The notes: generated by a model from the letters alone, not told the origin. A DNA stretch of 64,000 bases from Leadbetterella lacustris (GCA_965234335.1 OZ248455.1:124001-188000); one strand, 5' to 3'. Shown: positions 12,901-20,390, counted from the stretch's first letter. Translations and numbers: made by a program.

Positions 12901-13501
12901 CGGCATTTTTCAAGTCGAATAATGGAATTTCTTTTGGCGATATTAGCTTAAGAGCACCTGATATTTGTCCTCCCTTTCCCAAATCCAAGATTGCTCCCAA
13001 GTATAATTTCTCAGTTTTATCAATACTATTCTTAATTGAAGACTCAGAGATAATACCTATCTCAGCTTTTGTTCCACTTGTGGTAAAAATAAGTGAGGTA
13101 ATAACAATATGGCAATTGAGCTTCTGATAATTGGAATCTTTAACTTTTATAACTAGAGGCAATTGAGTGAAATCAACTGAGGAGTTTCCATTTAAAAAAC
13201 TGTTTAAATCACCTAAATCAATTACATTTTTGGCATTTGCAATAATTTGCTCTATTTCCAATTGGCTTTTTTTCGGCGTTTCAACATCTCCTAACACCTT
13301 CATATTTCCTGAATCAATAAAATAATTTTCTCCATCATATCTAGGGAATATTATTTGACCACTATTGAATTTTTGCGGTTTAATACCTGTATTTAAACAA
13401 TCTTTTTCATCAAAAACAACAAGTGGTTTAGTGGAAGCGAGTGCTTGCACGTTTAAAGACAAAACAATATAAATAACCGAGAGGAATAACTTTAACTTCA
13501 T
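3959..13501 (-). CDS. Giant (~3180 aa) secreted protein with C-terminal Cys-rich Ig-like repeats
   Basis: The frame is open from 13522, but the ATG at 13501 gives a clean signal peptide ('MKLKLFLSVIYIVLSLNVQA') and avoids overlap with the upstream stop at 13506, so I prefer it. Residues ~30-1200 are beta-rich and glycine-rich, with long alternating stretches, and match no family I recognise. Residues ~1200-2050 are mixed. From ~2050 to ~3060 there are about twelve Ig-like modules of 70-85 residues. Each opens with a 'PxxPxI/V' linker, has a pair of cysteines around 'LTxxGC', then a 'xxWxNG' core and often 'YTAxC'. The tail is Cys-rich and ends in 'SLVEIGF'. No type A or B T9SS CTD is visible. 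This is an adhesin or matrix protein by architecture; its function is unknown. Confidence 0.75.
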   Translation of the reverse strand: MKLKLFLSVIYIVLSLNVQALASTKPLVVFDEKDCLNTGIKPQKFNSGQIIFPRYDGENYFIDSGNMKVLGDVETPKKSQLEIEQIIANAKNVIDLGDLNSFLNGNSSVDFTQLPLVIKVKDSNYQKLNCHIVITSLIFTTSGTKAEIGIISESSIKNSIDKTEKLYLGAILDLGKGGQISGALKLISPKEIPLFDLKNAAKINLTVGTGICLGCKESDGLALKLIFAGSIDFNPNIAIAINPDGTPATGDEIIPKLNFAVNVASWDDLYISLSFPIKYGIQFKVAEGLTFRNTTDLSKIPPPDQIGDFCTFSPADVTGNIILDLSSTRSPANEYKKDLAGPWSGLFMQNIEVDLPKGFRKPNSTTKESLSLLIDYFYFDDSGLNTLAGIRGKNGTVFKMGDAFDIQLDMAKVQIDKNKLTGFELGGGFRFPFQKQDNLKDYKFHLGFLNVNESISVTTRQLTLGIFSTPNAGQEKDFNILGAKFLNCGTDIKTTITNWDFDKIDIGLSGLVLFNTDLEEDDKTVKGVLSNRPNYYFDNLIVSTEAPYLKQLNLVVTSEKTCPNLKEEKPAEKEKCNDAALSIAGFRFGMQSLSLVANAESRKAIGSTKVQFQLGRSCNETTTLPMIEAGALLRFETDYSFDDNGRLKFKLKDIGVTGIAVKANFTTFSFDGEATLFKNQPAFDQASVSGFQGTANLTIKLLGDKEPKERIGAGISMMFLTVNPGLENEYKSWAVDASASGLTIPMGPAVTLKGIFGGAYKNAIALNLESKSIGNKTGIQYSLREKLWGFNFGLDLAVVGKADLTAMVAAEGNTNGLKFIKGIAYAKFKVEGKETKSAKDQLGKKEGGNGQFVAAKDETGKVANASQQAPKQSNLATKAIDIFTKGQPAEENIIGAGAILTVNFGNYNINNSPGYFQLILYPYIKIHFSEGPTGASLQSTGYGELYISNNLKFFHLGKQQLNERLGFKFNSNIGNNIEINAWVKAYLMLGDQINTSLPPPVIPPNMQMRFNEIAAKNSLTRQSLSGYEEVSNGTGFAAGFALGININFTAKKVLNASLEAGAGIDLLLVQRVCPGGWVSDNTKTWRGAGQLYGYATGGLNVFGVSLAELGMGFLLKASVPQPVYAEGTFLVYAKVWKASTSFKIHAKVGEDNSETNCQLPENQIVEVKPLEMIENLSPAGNSKLSQIGNLYVSLVIPEDQKASISDANALDNFKLKVKLTLTPKGGGEPIETVLTDLDPLEYFDKDVKIPTSDLGLVAGIKYDVTVYTEIYSTTAFTINSEYVEDENEIQEYEAGHVVLLDLEDGTRLELKHEKEFEIEVSEGFDLTEKDLLVYPAKNMSNVYIEEYGGNGFVKFDESVFSNFQTKCAGCTLNIGVFQNSIQVGIERVVENTSMASFPIQNLNLNTVYEIRLWLIDNTGQTKKIYSNHFFKTDQHYRTFSTKIAEVNTNNTASFTQDFNFKVESNVAKSFDSFFSNEEYKEMITMKPKEHNWFRQVETEYYRLSTNTLTYNEIDQKYMAFQQSQYGGLDGNLYKLSPTSFSSINPIWIYKPFDPTIYKFYDQVNNNNKTLVAQCGMLRGATLPDGSDGGIPCFEVGDYCFSLTYDLAKLMYYKESNITLPTNYQAIKQAEICFENKKIQDFNLESNFKKTLKIVCQQGKLDSEPNTYAFSMLNSTGQEIDFPENFSVNYANSIFNDPNDNKTFEEKFEFESPKSPVSFQSLILGSQGCPLNAEGFELNDDKGNESFKYQITYEKAPIEPIVPCITIKRVVPTFTMDNNFNGIQIPEFSQGISFGTTFLIESWESEAAKGSKRQKIRGMPITLEIYSKLSIEGGVAVKIGETTITEQNGSEIIFNYNDLAIGDVYIKVTDEARFTCGDNITEPVETNFKTKAFLSFAKNKQDACLGTNSGELYYSGETIEKKLTQMNKTKDFYPTVKADKGFYKTSTNEVYVINNEGLIQSIETCNKYFVEFSCSYYENNGLGSISATVYKDNTKTSFATPNDFLEKSINVTFNNSFVGTLDLSNLTYGLGTLKIAGASVPCSYLPVVAISSANFEFSNGPVIDCNPMPAAPTLSVSNSNANLGENITLTANGCVSGKYLWQNKPGVFGNTISEIATTSKKYRVYCLENNCLSGATEATVNIVPLSIKASDGKKYLCQNETKVLLSQGCSGQLNWRASSPNVNFNSNNGGQVEITNFTENTTIYLDCSVNSNDETFETTASLALNLYQVPLAPAITSTLNPNHGNQLCLNSSVSITTTTNCQNSNIVWSSGETSSSLTVSPAENKTYTAKCTNNYCFSNPSNPIDLKIISPDKPIITVTNAYNNNVCTGQSATLSSSCNNGEEVFWYLGNSNRTLVGQGPTLAVSFTSGQAIAKMYSARCGKNLSNSSPSASDWCYGSYSSFVTLNEIPAVNVALSIDRTDICSYQNANLVASQCSQGIIEWIKPGESQWTTSINNFSTQTAGVYKVRCNLNNNCFNAGHVSNNDIKATLSVYNEPAKPSGLSSGDNDNAFCNGTAITLTGTCESGTTIGWEWQNGTALSSSSNFKPVQDETYFSFCQKSVSASLTCRTQPNNRVSLSINVHSIPEKPTVNSSNGWSICEYNNTNISASGCNADGINGTLLWVIDGGNETSSPTLTNINQNHSYKVRCQVWECSSEWSDLYQLSVNSRPAAPGISSNKNGFTCNEAITLTASGCIGTVNWSNGSTGSSITLTNVQKSKYTAKCTDTNGCDSNNSNEVEVEIREIPALPSISGNTSYCAGAPIALSASSNGASVNWTNYNETNRPTPAVGTHTYTAYSSKNGCSSDNTSFIVTVFAYPNTPNVTPTYNCGGTNLSINNCAGGTAYFKWNGNIENNGFSSTSNTREYLTFCEINGCTTQGSNYIPTVIYSPVAPVLSPNKTTLCNGENTNIVVTAGNGSFAYIKKVGETETSGINFNAITESGTYFVRTTNSGNGLSCSAVSNEISINAYSATTPSVSAVVSNCTVLFTGTNCNGEIKWHWVDNNRNQNYISTGNTLTNNQYTEYTAICYNNGCPSPTVTQDISGLSINRNPIWGDRQSFQCYDQETDVNSCSPSYNTTRRLNEKSTSPNWQLTSTNSDMPSPKVHTYTDNNACSPSANETKFCRKYRIVTGRFQNYSYYITRCNGVRYYVRGTSGFDNDRIEVGFDIEEGISGWNSLVEIGF

Positions 13502-13505
13502 AATT

Positions 13506-16500
13506 CTAATATTTTTCAACAAAAAATTGCTTACTTAAACTGTTTTTTAGCGTTTCAACTTTTACAATATAAATTCCCGAAAAAAGATTTAAGGAAATAC
13601 TATGTTCATTATTCAATAAGCTTGGAGAAAATGATTTACTGTAGATCAATTCTCCACTCACGTTTCTAAATATTTTAATTGAATAACTTTCAAGCTTGAA
13701 TAAATCTATCTTCAAACTAAAATTTCCATTATTGGGATTCGGAAAAATCACTAATTTGCTTAAGTCATTTTCGCGATAGAAGTATTCTTTATCTGTACTC
13801 TGAATTTCGGTTTTTTCGAAAATTTTTATATCCCTCTTTATTATATTTTTACATTCCCCACTTACTGCAAGCATTGTTATAGTGTAGTTACCCTCATTAA
13901 TTGGTATAAAACTCATCTTATCTTTTTTATTCTCTAAAACATTTGCTTCAGCTGGTAAAAACCAAACCACTCGGTCAGGAATCGGCTTGGTTATATCTAA
14001 ACAAACAACCGTATCACCCGCAAAAGCTTGGGTTGGTATTAAAAAATCGGCCTTGATGGCAAATTGATTGTTTTTGAGCTGAAAATCATCTTCCACTAAA
14101 CATCCCGTATTGTTTTTAACTTTTACATTATAAATTCCTTCTGCCTCTATCTCAATAATGTTTTGGTTTGCATACGCTGTCAAAAGCTTCCCATCCTTAT
14201 ACCATTCTATTTCTTTACCCGGATTCTTGGCATCAAGAATCACCGTTTGTCCTTTACAAACTACCACCGAGTCCGCTGTTCTTAAGTCTCCTCCGAGGTT
14301 AATGTTGTTTTCCAACTTCACCGCATCCGCTATCCGCTCCACCAAGCTGAGTTGGCAGCCGTTGCGGTCTTTTACTTCGAATTGATAGGTTCCGGCAGGG
14401 AGTTTGTCGAAAGTGAAAGTATTTTCAATAGGCTGCGTTTTGTCGTAAAACACGATGTTTTGGTTTACCATTTCGGCCTTAAATCCTCCTACGCCACCTT
14501 TGGCCTCTATGATTATTTGGCCGTTGGCATCGCCAAAGCACACGGGCTGTTTTTGGATCATTGAGGCAGCCAAGGCCTTTGGCCATTTGAGCTTGACCAG
14601 CGTAACGGTATCGAAACAAGCCTTGCGGTCTTCTACCCTGAAAGTAAAGTCTCCTTCAGAAAGGTCTTTAAAGAGGCCGTTGTTGAACTGTTTCAGGCTA
14701 TTGTCCATGGTGTAGGTATAGCCGCCGTTGTTTCCGCCTTTTGCCTGAAGCGTAATGGTGCCGTTTTTCTCGCCAATACACAGTGGATTTGTTTGAGATG
14801 TCAAGTTCAAGTCTAATCGATCTGGTTCGGTGATGAGTAATTCGGTCTGTTTTAAGCATTGCTTGCTGTCTCTCACAAAAAATGCGTATTTTCCTACACC
14901 AAGATTTTTAAAAGTATCATTGATATCATAGACGTTTTCGTTGTTCATCGCAAAAGTATAACCGGGCGTGCCGCCTTTGGCTTCTATGAGGATACTGCCA
15001 TTTTTTTCGCCAAAACAAGTGATAGTGTCTTTGTAAACGGGGTTGATTTTGAGCTCAGTGGGCTGTATCAATTCCACTTCTTTGCCAAACTGACACCCTT
15101 TGCTGTCTTTGATGGCGGGGCTGTATTTTCCAGCAAAAAGCTGAGTGAAGTTGTTGTTGCTTACAAAGTCATTAGCGATGGCATATTGATAGGGTGGTGT
15201 TCCGCCGTTTCCGTTTATGGCTATGGCCCCCGTTTGGTCGCCAAAGCAGTCGTTGTTTTTGATGCTGACATCCCAGAGGATTTTGGTGGGTTGATTGAGC
15301 GTAACCCGAATGGAATCTAAGCAACCGATGCTGTTTTTGGCATAAATTCTATAAGTGCCTATAGGCAAACCTCCAAAGTTATTGTTACTACCAAAACTTG
15401 AGAGGTTGTTGAACGAATAGGTAAACGGACTCAAATTATTGTCGCCAATGGCCTGAATATAGCCATCGCTGCCTTCAAAACAAGAAATATCTTGAACTTG
15501 CGAGGTTTTAAGGTCCGCTCGGTTTTGTTCTTTTATTTCGAAGCTCAAGATAGTTTGACAAGTCAAAGGGCTATCTTTTATGATTATTCCATAGGTGTTT
15601 GGTGTTAGATTGTTGAAATTTCTGTCGGCAGAAAAAGCACCTCCGTTTATGGCCAATTGATAATTGCCTGAGCCGCCTGAGATAGGGTCAACGTTTACAT
15701 TGGCATTGGGCGAGCTGCAACTGAGGGGAGTAATGGAATAATTGGCACTTAGACTGGAAGCCAATTTGAGCGAAACCTCCTGATTATAAGAGCAGAACTC
15801 ATCTGCAACGGTTACAAAATAATTGCCATTGATGAGGTTGTTGAAAGTAGTTGGAGAGCCAAAGGCATTCTGTCCGCTGAGTTTGATGCTGTAGGAAGGG
15901 TTTGGTCTGCCGCCTCTGATATTGGTGACCGCTATGCCGCCGTCTGCTGCTAAACAAGAGCTGGGTAGGGTGGTATTCACATCAAATCTTATTCCGCTGT
16001 TTTTCGGCACAATGGCCGCATCATAGGTTTTGGCACAAGCAAATTGGTCGGTGGCGGTCAATACATAATTGCCCGCTTTTAGATTGTTGAATTGCCCATT
16101 GGCCGCACTAAGGGTGCCTATGTCGTTCAGCTTAAAGTCTTTTCCAGAAAGGGTGTAATTAAAGCCCCCGTTGCTGCCCGAAGCCACAAAGCCTAGAGCT
16201 CCATCGGCATAAGTTTCGCAGTTTATGTCGGTTTTAAGAATTTGGCTGATTTGGACGGGTGTGGGCTGGGTGAGGGTAATAGAAGACAGAATGACCTCAC
16301 AATTCTTAGCGTCTTTGGCCGAAAAAACATAAGAACCTGCCGCCAAACCCGTGAATGCCGAGGTGCTTTGCCCAAAAGCGTTGTCTTTAAAATAGGTATA
16401 AGGCGTGGTGCCTCCAGAGCTCAATAAAGTGACCTGACCCGTGTTGTCGTTGTTACACACCAAGTTGTTCGATTGGCTAATGGACAATTGCAGTGCCGTG

Positions 16501-18743
16501 GGTTGTAAAAGCGTAGTATTTGTGGTTTTTACACAGCCATTCTGGTCTTTTACGCCAAAAGTCTTCAAGCCAAAGTTAAGGCCACTGAAGGTGTTAGAAG
16601 ATTGATAATTGGCATTGTCTATGGTATATTGATAAGATGCAACACCACCCGTGGTGTTCAAAGTCACTAGGCCATCGTTTCCACCGAAACAGCTGATGTC
16701 GGTTTTTGAGCTTACTGAAAAAACGATATCACTTGGCTGAGTAATTGTAAATATAGAGGTGCTGGCCTTGCAGCCATTTTGGTCTTTTACCCAATATTTA
16801 TAATTGCCGATGGGTAGATTGTCGAAAACATTTGAAGTGGTGTAATTGCTGTCGTCGCTCGAAAAGGTGTAAGGGCTTGTTCCGCCGTTTTGATTGACTG
16901 TTATTTTGGCATTGCTTCCTCCGTAGCAGCTCACTTGGTTGTAGATATTTCCGGACAGACTAAGAAGTGAAGGCTCGGAGAGGTTGTCAGAAATGGTGAC
17001 CGTACAGAGATTGTCCTTCAGGGTAAAGGTATAATTTCCTGCTGCCAAGCCACCAAAAACAGAGGTGTTTTGGAAAGTTAATCCATCTTTAGAGTAAGTT
17101 ACTGGCCCGGCATTACTGCCAGTGTTGGCTAAAGTTACAGTGCCTGTGTTGTCATTAAAACATAGTAAGTTTTGTTTTGAAGAGATGCTGACGTTCAGGC
17201 TGCTGTTCAGGCCTATTTGGTCTGCAAGGGATGCTTTACAGCCAGCGGCGTCTTTAACCCAGAAAACATAAGACCCATTCGTAAGGTTGGAAATGGTGCT
17301 GCTGCTTTGATAGTTAGCGTCTGAGTAACCGTATTCATAAAAACCCGCTCCGCCATTGGCCGACAGCGTGGCGGAGCCGTTGGCTTGTCCAGCACAGTTT
17401 GCATTGGATTTGGAACTAACTGAAATACTTATCGGCGAATTCTCAGAAACACTGATGTCTTTGGAGGTTTGGCAGCCCGAGGCATCTCTTACATAGAAGG
17501 TATAATTGCCTGCAGCTAGGCCTGAAAACGTATTGTTGCCTGAAAAACTTATGCCATCTTTTGAATATTGTAGCGGGTTTTGCCCACCTGTTGCGTTGAT
17601 TGTTACACTTCCGGTTGATTGACCGTTACAAGCCACGTTTGTCACCGTTTGGTTTATACTGATGTCTTCGGCAACGTTAAAACTTTGCCTTGTATATCTA
17701 ATGCCATCTATCATTGCTCCAACCCATTGGTTTCCCGATGAACCTGGAGTCCAATTTATTGCTGTGCCGTAGTCTAGCAAGGCACCATTGGAAACGGTAC
17801 CGGAAGACGCAGAATAAATCACTGACCTTCTAATACTATAAACTTCAACATTATCAATATAAAGTTTAAAAAAGCCAAGGTCAAAAGTAATTTTAAAATT
17901 TGATGCCGAATAGTTTCCGTTGAGTATAGTGGTAGTAATAGAACCATCGTATTTGTATTCATAAATATGAGTTTCATTATTCCTCCATTGCCTAACTCTC
18001 AAAGGGCCTAGGCCAAATTCCTGATCTTGAAAAGGCAAAACGCCATTGTGTTGATACTCAATAGTAGTAGGTGTTCTTCCTGAAAAACTTTGATTAATAA
18101 AAACGTTTGCAGCACCATTGTATGTTAAAATACCATTATTATGGGTGGCTGTTGTAGAATTATTTCCTAGTTTATCTATTGTAACCATTGCTGTTGTAAT
18201 CGGTGTTCCATTCAATTTAATGACACCTGTAGAATACGTACCAGAACTTAAACCTGTACTTGCAAAAAAATCGAATTTATGGAGTGCATGAGAATTTATT
18301 TCAGCAGGTTCACACTTCCCTATTTGGATGGCAGAAGAAAGTTTATCATAAGGTAAGCTTTCATCCGTTGCATCTATTGAATTTCCTGAAAACGAAGCTC
18401 CTCCCGGCACTTCTATATAAACATAATCATCCTCTATTGTCATTGGTGTACTAGAATTCCCACAGGCATCTTTAACCAATAAAACATCACCTACTTTCAT
18501 CGTACCAAATGGAAATCTAAACTGACAGATACCATAATTACACAAACCATAGGTAAAATTTGTAACCTTTACATTATTTATGTACATCTCTAATCCTGAC
18601 CCATAACAAGATGAATTGACATTAAAAACTGTAAAAGCTGTGCTAGAGTATTTTTGTTGGCTTATGTACAATTGACCAAAAGACTCTGACAATACACAAA
18701 AAAACATTACCCAAAAGAGTAATTTTGTTACCTTCTTGTTCAT
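13506..18743 (-). CDS. SprB-repeat adhesin with T9SS type A sorting domain
   Basis: A 1745-residue cell-surface protein. The signal peptide ends near 'SESFGQ'. Residues ~25-355 form a beta-rich head that may be lectin-like ('FFKLYIDNVEVYS', 'GAMIDGIRYT'). About fourteen SprB repeats follow from ~356 to ~1470, each near 75-80 residues. Each repeat has 'C(N/F)G...G.(I/V)', 'GG..PY.Y', 'F..LAAGNYTF' and 'VKD..GC' signatures. A spacer with PKD/Ig-like sequence leads to a C-terminal type A sorting domain: 'VIFPNPNNGNFSLKI' with 'GIYIVKVETL' before the last strand. That CTD directs export by T9SS and attachment to the cell surface. SprB is the mobile gliding adhesin of flavobacteria. Use in gliding here is inferred from the repeats only. 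Confidence 0.9.
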   Translation of the reverse strand: MNKKVTKLLFWVMFFCVLSESFGQLYISQQKYSSTAFTVFNVNSSCYGSGLEMYINNVKVTNFTYGLCNYGICQFRFPFGTMKVGDVLLVKDACGNSSTPMTIEDDYVYIEVPGGASFSGNSIDATDESLPYDKLSSAIQIGKCEPAEINSHALHKFDFFASTGLSSGTYSTGVIKLNGTPITTAMVTIDKLGNNSTTATHNNGILTYNGAANVFINQSFSGRTPTTIEYQHNGVLPFQDQEFGLGPLRVRQWRNNETHIYEYKYDGSITTTILNGNYSASNFKITFDLGFFKLYIDNVEVYSIRRSVIYSASSGTVSNGALLDYGTAINWTPGSSGNQWVGAMIDGIRYTRQSFNVAEDISINQTVTNVACNGQSTGSVTINATGGQNPLQYSKDGISFSGNNTFSGLAAGNYTFYVRDASGCQTSKDISVSENSPISISVSSKSNANCAGQANGSATLSANGGAGFYEYGYSDANYQSSSTISNLTNGSYVFWVKDAAGCKASLADQIGLNSSLNVSISSKQNLLCFNDNTGTVTLANTGSNAGPVTYSKDGLTFQNTSVFGGLAAGNYTFTLKDNLCTVTISDNLSEPSLLSLSGNIYNQVSCYGGSNAKITVNQNGGTSPYTFSSDDSNYTTSNVFDNLPIGNYKYWVKDQNGCKASTSIFTITQPSDIVFSVSSKTDISCFGGNDGLVTLNTTGGVASYQYTIDNANYQSSNTFSGLNFGLKTFGVKDQNGCVKTTNTTLLQPTALQLSISQSNNLVCNNDNTGQVTLLSSGGTTPYTYFKDNAFGQSTSAFTGLAAGSYVFSAKDAKNCEVILSSITLTQPTPVQISQILKTDINCETYADGALGFVASGSNGGFNYTLSGKDFKLNDIGTLSAANGQFNNLKAGNYVLTATDQFACAKTYDAAIVPKNSGIRFDVNTTLPSSCLAADGGIAVTNIRGGRPNPSYSIKLSGQNAFGSPTTFNNLINGNYFVTVADEFCSYNQEVSLKLASSLSANYSITPLSCSSPNANVNVDPISGGSGNYQLAINGGAFSADRNFNNLTPNTYGIIIKDSPLTCQTILSFEIKEQNRADLKTSQVQDISCFEGSDGYIQAIGDNNLSPFTYSFNNLSSFGSNNNFGGLPIGTYRIYAKNSIGCLDSIRVTLNQPTKILWDVSIKNNDCFGDQTGAIAINGNGGTPPYQYAIANDFVSNNNFTQLFAGKYSPAIKDSKGCQFGKEVELIQPTELKINPVYKDTITCFGEKNGSILIEAKGGTPGYTFAMNNENVYDINDTFKNLGVGKYAFFVRDSKQCLKQTELLITEPDRLDLNLTSQTNPLCIGEKNGTITLQAKGGNNGGYTYTMDNSLKQFNNGLFKDLSEGDFTFRVEDRKACFDTVTLVKLKWPKALAASMIQKQPVCFGDANGQIIIEAKGGVGGFKAEMVNQNIVFYDKTQPIENTFTFDKLPAGTYQFEVKDRNGCQLSLVERIADAVKLENNINLGGDLRTADSVVVCKGQTVILDAKNPGKEIEWYKDGKLLTAYANQNIIEIEAEGIYNVKVKNNTGCLVEDDFQLKNNQFAIKADFLIPTQAFAGDTVVCLDITKPIPDRVVWFLPAEANVLENKKDKMSFIPINEGNYTITMLAVSGECKNIIKRDIKIFEKTEIQSTDKEYFYRENDLSKLVIFPNPNNGNFSLKIDLFKLESYSIKIFRNVSGELIYSKSFSPSLLNNEHSISLNLFSGIYIVKVETLKNSLSKQFFVEKY

Positions 18744-18765
18744 AAATAAATTGTTCTTAAAAGAA

Positions 18766-19935
18766 TTATTCTACATCTACAACCAAATCATTTTCAAACG
18801 AATAGTTGTAGTTTTTTTCGGGGTCTGAAAGCAAAAAGCTCACAGAATACTTCCCTTTTATAATGTTTTCAGGCAGAATGACAGACAAATTTCCATTAGA
18901 AAAAAGTCCATTTTGTATGTATGTTCTTTGGTTGTTTTTAAGTATGGCTTGGTAAAATCGTGCTGGAGCTTTATCAAAGTTTTTAGTTTCAAAAATGAGC
19001 CTATCTCCTTTTCTATATAATTCTTTGGGAGATAGAATCTTAACTATGAAAGGTTTGCTGTGGTCAAAAACATTTACGCTGAAAGCGGATAATTTGCTAA
19101 GTTTTCTTTCTGATATATTGCGGACTAATACGTCATATTGTCCTACCAGGTCTTTTGGTACAATGCCCAATTGGTTATTTTTTGATAAAAGAATGGGCTT
19201 TTCAAAAGCGGTATTGGTTTTTTTGAAAACGGCAGAAAAAGTATAGCTTGGATTAAAATATTTCCCGGTAATCCAAAGGGTGTCATTGCTCAATATATTC
19301 TTATGGCTTAAAGACTCTATTTGAGGTGAAGGATAACCCACGTAAAGTGTAGTTGTGGAAACGACTTCCAGTGTATTTACTTTGATATTGACTTTGTAAT
19401 TCCCTACTTTGGTTAAAATGGGAACAAGGATTTCGATTTTAGTGGAGTCCAATAATTTGAAAGGAACCTCCTGCGGTTCATTTTTGCTGTTTATCAGGCT
19501 GGTTTTAACTCCGAAGGCAAAATTACCGAAGTTTTTGCCCAAAATAATATTTTTCAGACCTGCTTCAGTAGTGTCATTTTCTATTGACGAAATAATTGGC
19601 GTAGGTTGTGACTCCAGAATAACTTTGACCGTGTAAATTACTTTTGTGCCATTTTCTCCAATTAAGGTGTAGTAAATGGGCTTAGAAAAATCCTGCGGGA
19701 TGCCTGATCTTGGAATTATTTCAACAGTGTTTTGGGTTTCAATTTTAGTAGAAAGGCTTTTTACCAAAGCTCCATAAGGCAAAGAGACGCTTATCTGATT
19801 ATCTTTAATTTCAACCACTCTTCCCTGAAATTCTTGTAGTGTAAAAGACGAAATACTGGGAAGCGAAACATCTTTAATTTCCTTGGAACAAGAAAAAAGT
19901 AGTAATATTATGAGGTATTTAAAGGTGTATTTCAA
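18766..19935 (-). CDS. IPT/TIG-like lipoprotein, first gene of surface operon
   Basis: The frame is open to a TTG at 19974, but that codon overlaps a TAnnTTTG promoter box at 19972-19979. The in-frame TTG at 19935 gives a compact lipoprotein signal: basic start, 'YLIILLLFSC', and Cys followed by SKE. I therefore start at 19935 (389 residues). The lipobox Cys is at about residue 16. The mature part has IPT/TIG-like beta-sandwich modules ('PIISSIENDTTEAGLKNIILGKNFG', shortened here to its pattern: PxI-x-G-x-NFG; later 'PQIESLSHKNILSNDTLWITGKYF'-type repeats). The gene lies 22 nt upstream of the SprB-repeat gene and opens the operon. It is probably an outer-membrane anchored partner of the adhesin, an inference from position. 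Confidence 0.65.
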   Translation of the reverse strand: MKYTFKYLIILLLFSCSKEIKDVSLPSISSFTLQEFQGRVVEIKDNQISVSLPYGALVKSLSTKIETQNTVEIIPRSGIPQDFSKPIYYTLIGENGTKVIYTVKVILESQPTPIISSIENDTTEAGLKNIILGKNFGNFAFGVKTSLINSKNEPQEVPFKLLDSTKIEILVPILTKVGNYKVNIKVNTLEVVSTTTLYVGYPSPQIESLSHKNILSNDTLWITGKYFNPSYTFSAVFKKTNTAFEKPILLSKNNQLGIVPKDLVGQYDVLVRNISERKLSKLSAFSVNVFDHSKPFIVKILSPKELYRKGDRLIFETKNFDKAPARFYQAILKNNQRTYIQNGLFSNGNLSVILPENIIKGKYSVSFLLSDPEKNYNYSFENDLVVDVE

Positions 19936-19971
19936 AACAAAAAAGGAGTTAAGGATTACAGTTGCTTTTCG

Positions 19972-20003
19972 CAAAAATAATAAATTTTGTGAACTTTCAA
20001 ACT
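19972..20003 (-). promoter_or_regulatory. Candidate Bacteroidota promoter for the surface operon
   Basis: On the minus strand a TTTG box is followed by 18 bp and then TATTTTTG, which fits the Bacteroidota TTTG / TAnnTTTG (-33/-7) pattern. The -7 box occupies 19972-19979. Transcription would start a few bases downstream, about 30 nt before the TTG at 19935. The same 18-bp spacing occurs at the sulfatase promoter. Confidence 0.5.
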
Positions 20004-20054
20004 AATTGTTTAAGATTGAGTTTTAAACACGTTTAGTCAAGCTTATTTTAACAC

Positions 20055-20109
20055 CAAAACCTCACGGCGGCGGCCGACCATCCTAAAGTCGAATGCCACT
20101 CCAACCTCT
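20055..20109. repeat. 55-bp direct repeat, copy 1
   Basis: This matches 20199-20253 at 52 of 55 positions. Read on the minus strand it could encode a peptide with the core 'EVGVAFDFRMVGRR', followed by a stop a few codons later. Both copies lie in the non-coding stretch between the surface operon and the stress island. They may be duplicated 3' ends of a lost gene, or a short dispersed element. Confidence 0.8.
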
Positions 20110-20198
20110 ACAGAGGGAGATGGGCTTAAAACAGTAGATTAACTAAAGGAAATTGGATGGTGTTTTTAATTTCGTTTTGTAAAGGTATGTTTTTACTT

Positions 20199-20253
20199 CA
20201 AAACCTTACAGTGGCGGCCGACCATCCTAAAGTCGAATGCCACTCCAACCTCT
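20199..20253. repeat. 55-bp direct repeat, copy 2
   Basis: Second copy of the 20055-20109 repeat, with differences at three positions. The minus-strand peptide core 'EVGVAFDFRMVGR' is kept, which suggests that both copies derive from coding sequence. Confidence 0.8.
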
Positions 20254-20311
20254 TCGTAACGAAAGGTACTTAAAATCTGTGCGAAACTCTGAGTTCCTGC
20301 GGTTAAAAAAA

Positions 20312-20390
20312 GCATTGAGGCACAAAGGCATTGAAGCAACGAGACACCAAGGCAAATAGCTAGTAAGGCATTGAGGCACGAAGGCATTGA
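20312..20390. repeat. Short 23-bp direct repeats (GCATTGAGGCAC family)
   Basis: A 23-bp unit beginning GCATTGAGGCAC is present at 20312-20334 and 20368-20390, with one difference (A/G). Between the copies lie weaker variants (GAGACACCAAGGCA). The upstream sequence around 20285-20307 resembles the AACCGC-type dispersed repeat seen elsewhere in the window. Confidence 0.7.

Noticed and set aside
14859..15320. 153-codon plus-strand frame inside the SprB-repeat gene
   Set aside because: Antisense to well-supported repeats; no start context or domain.
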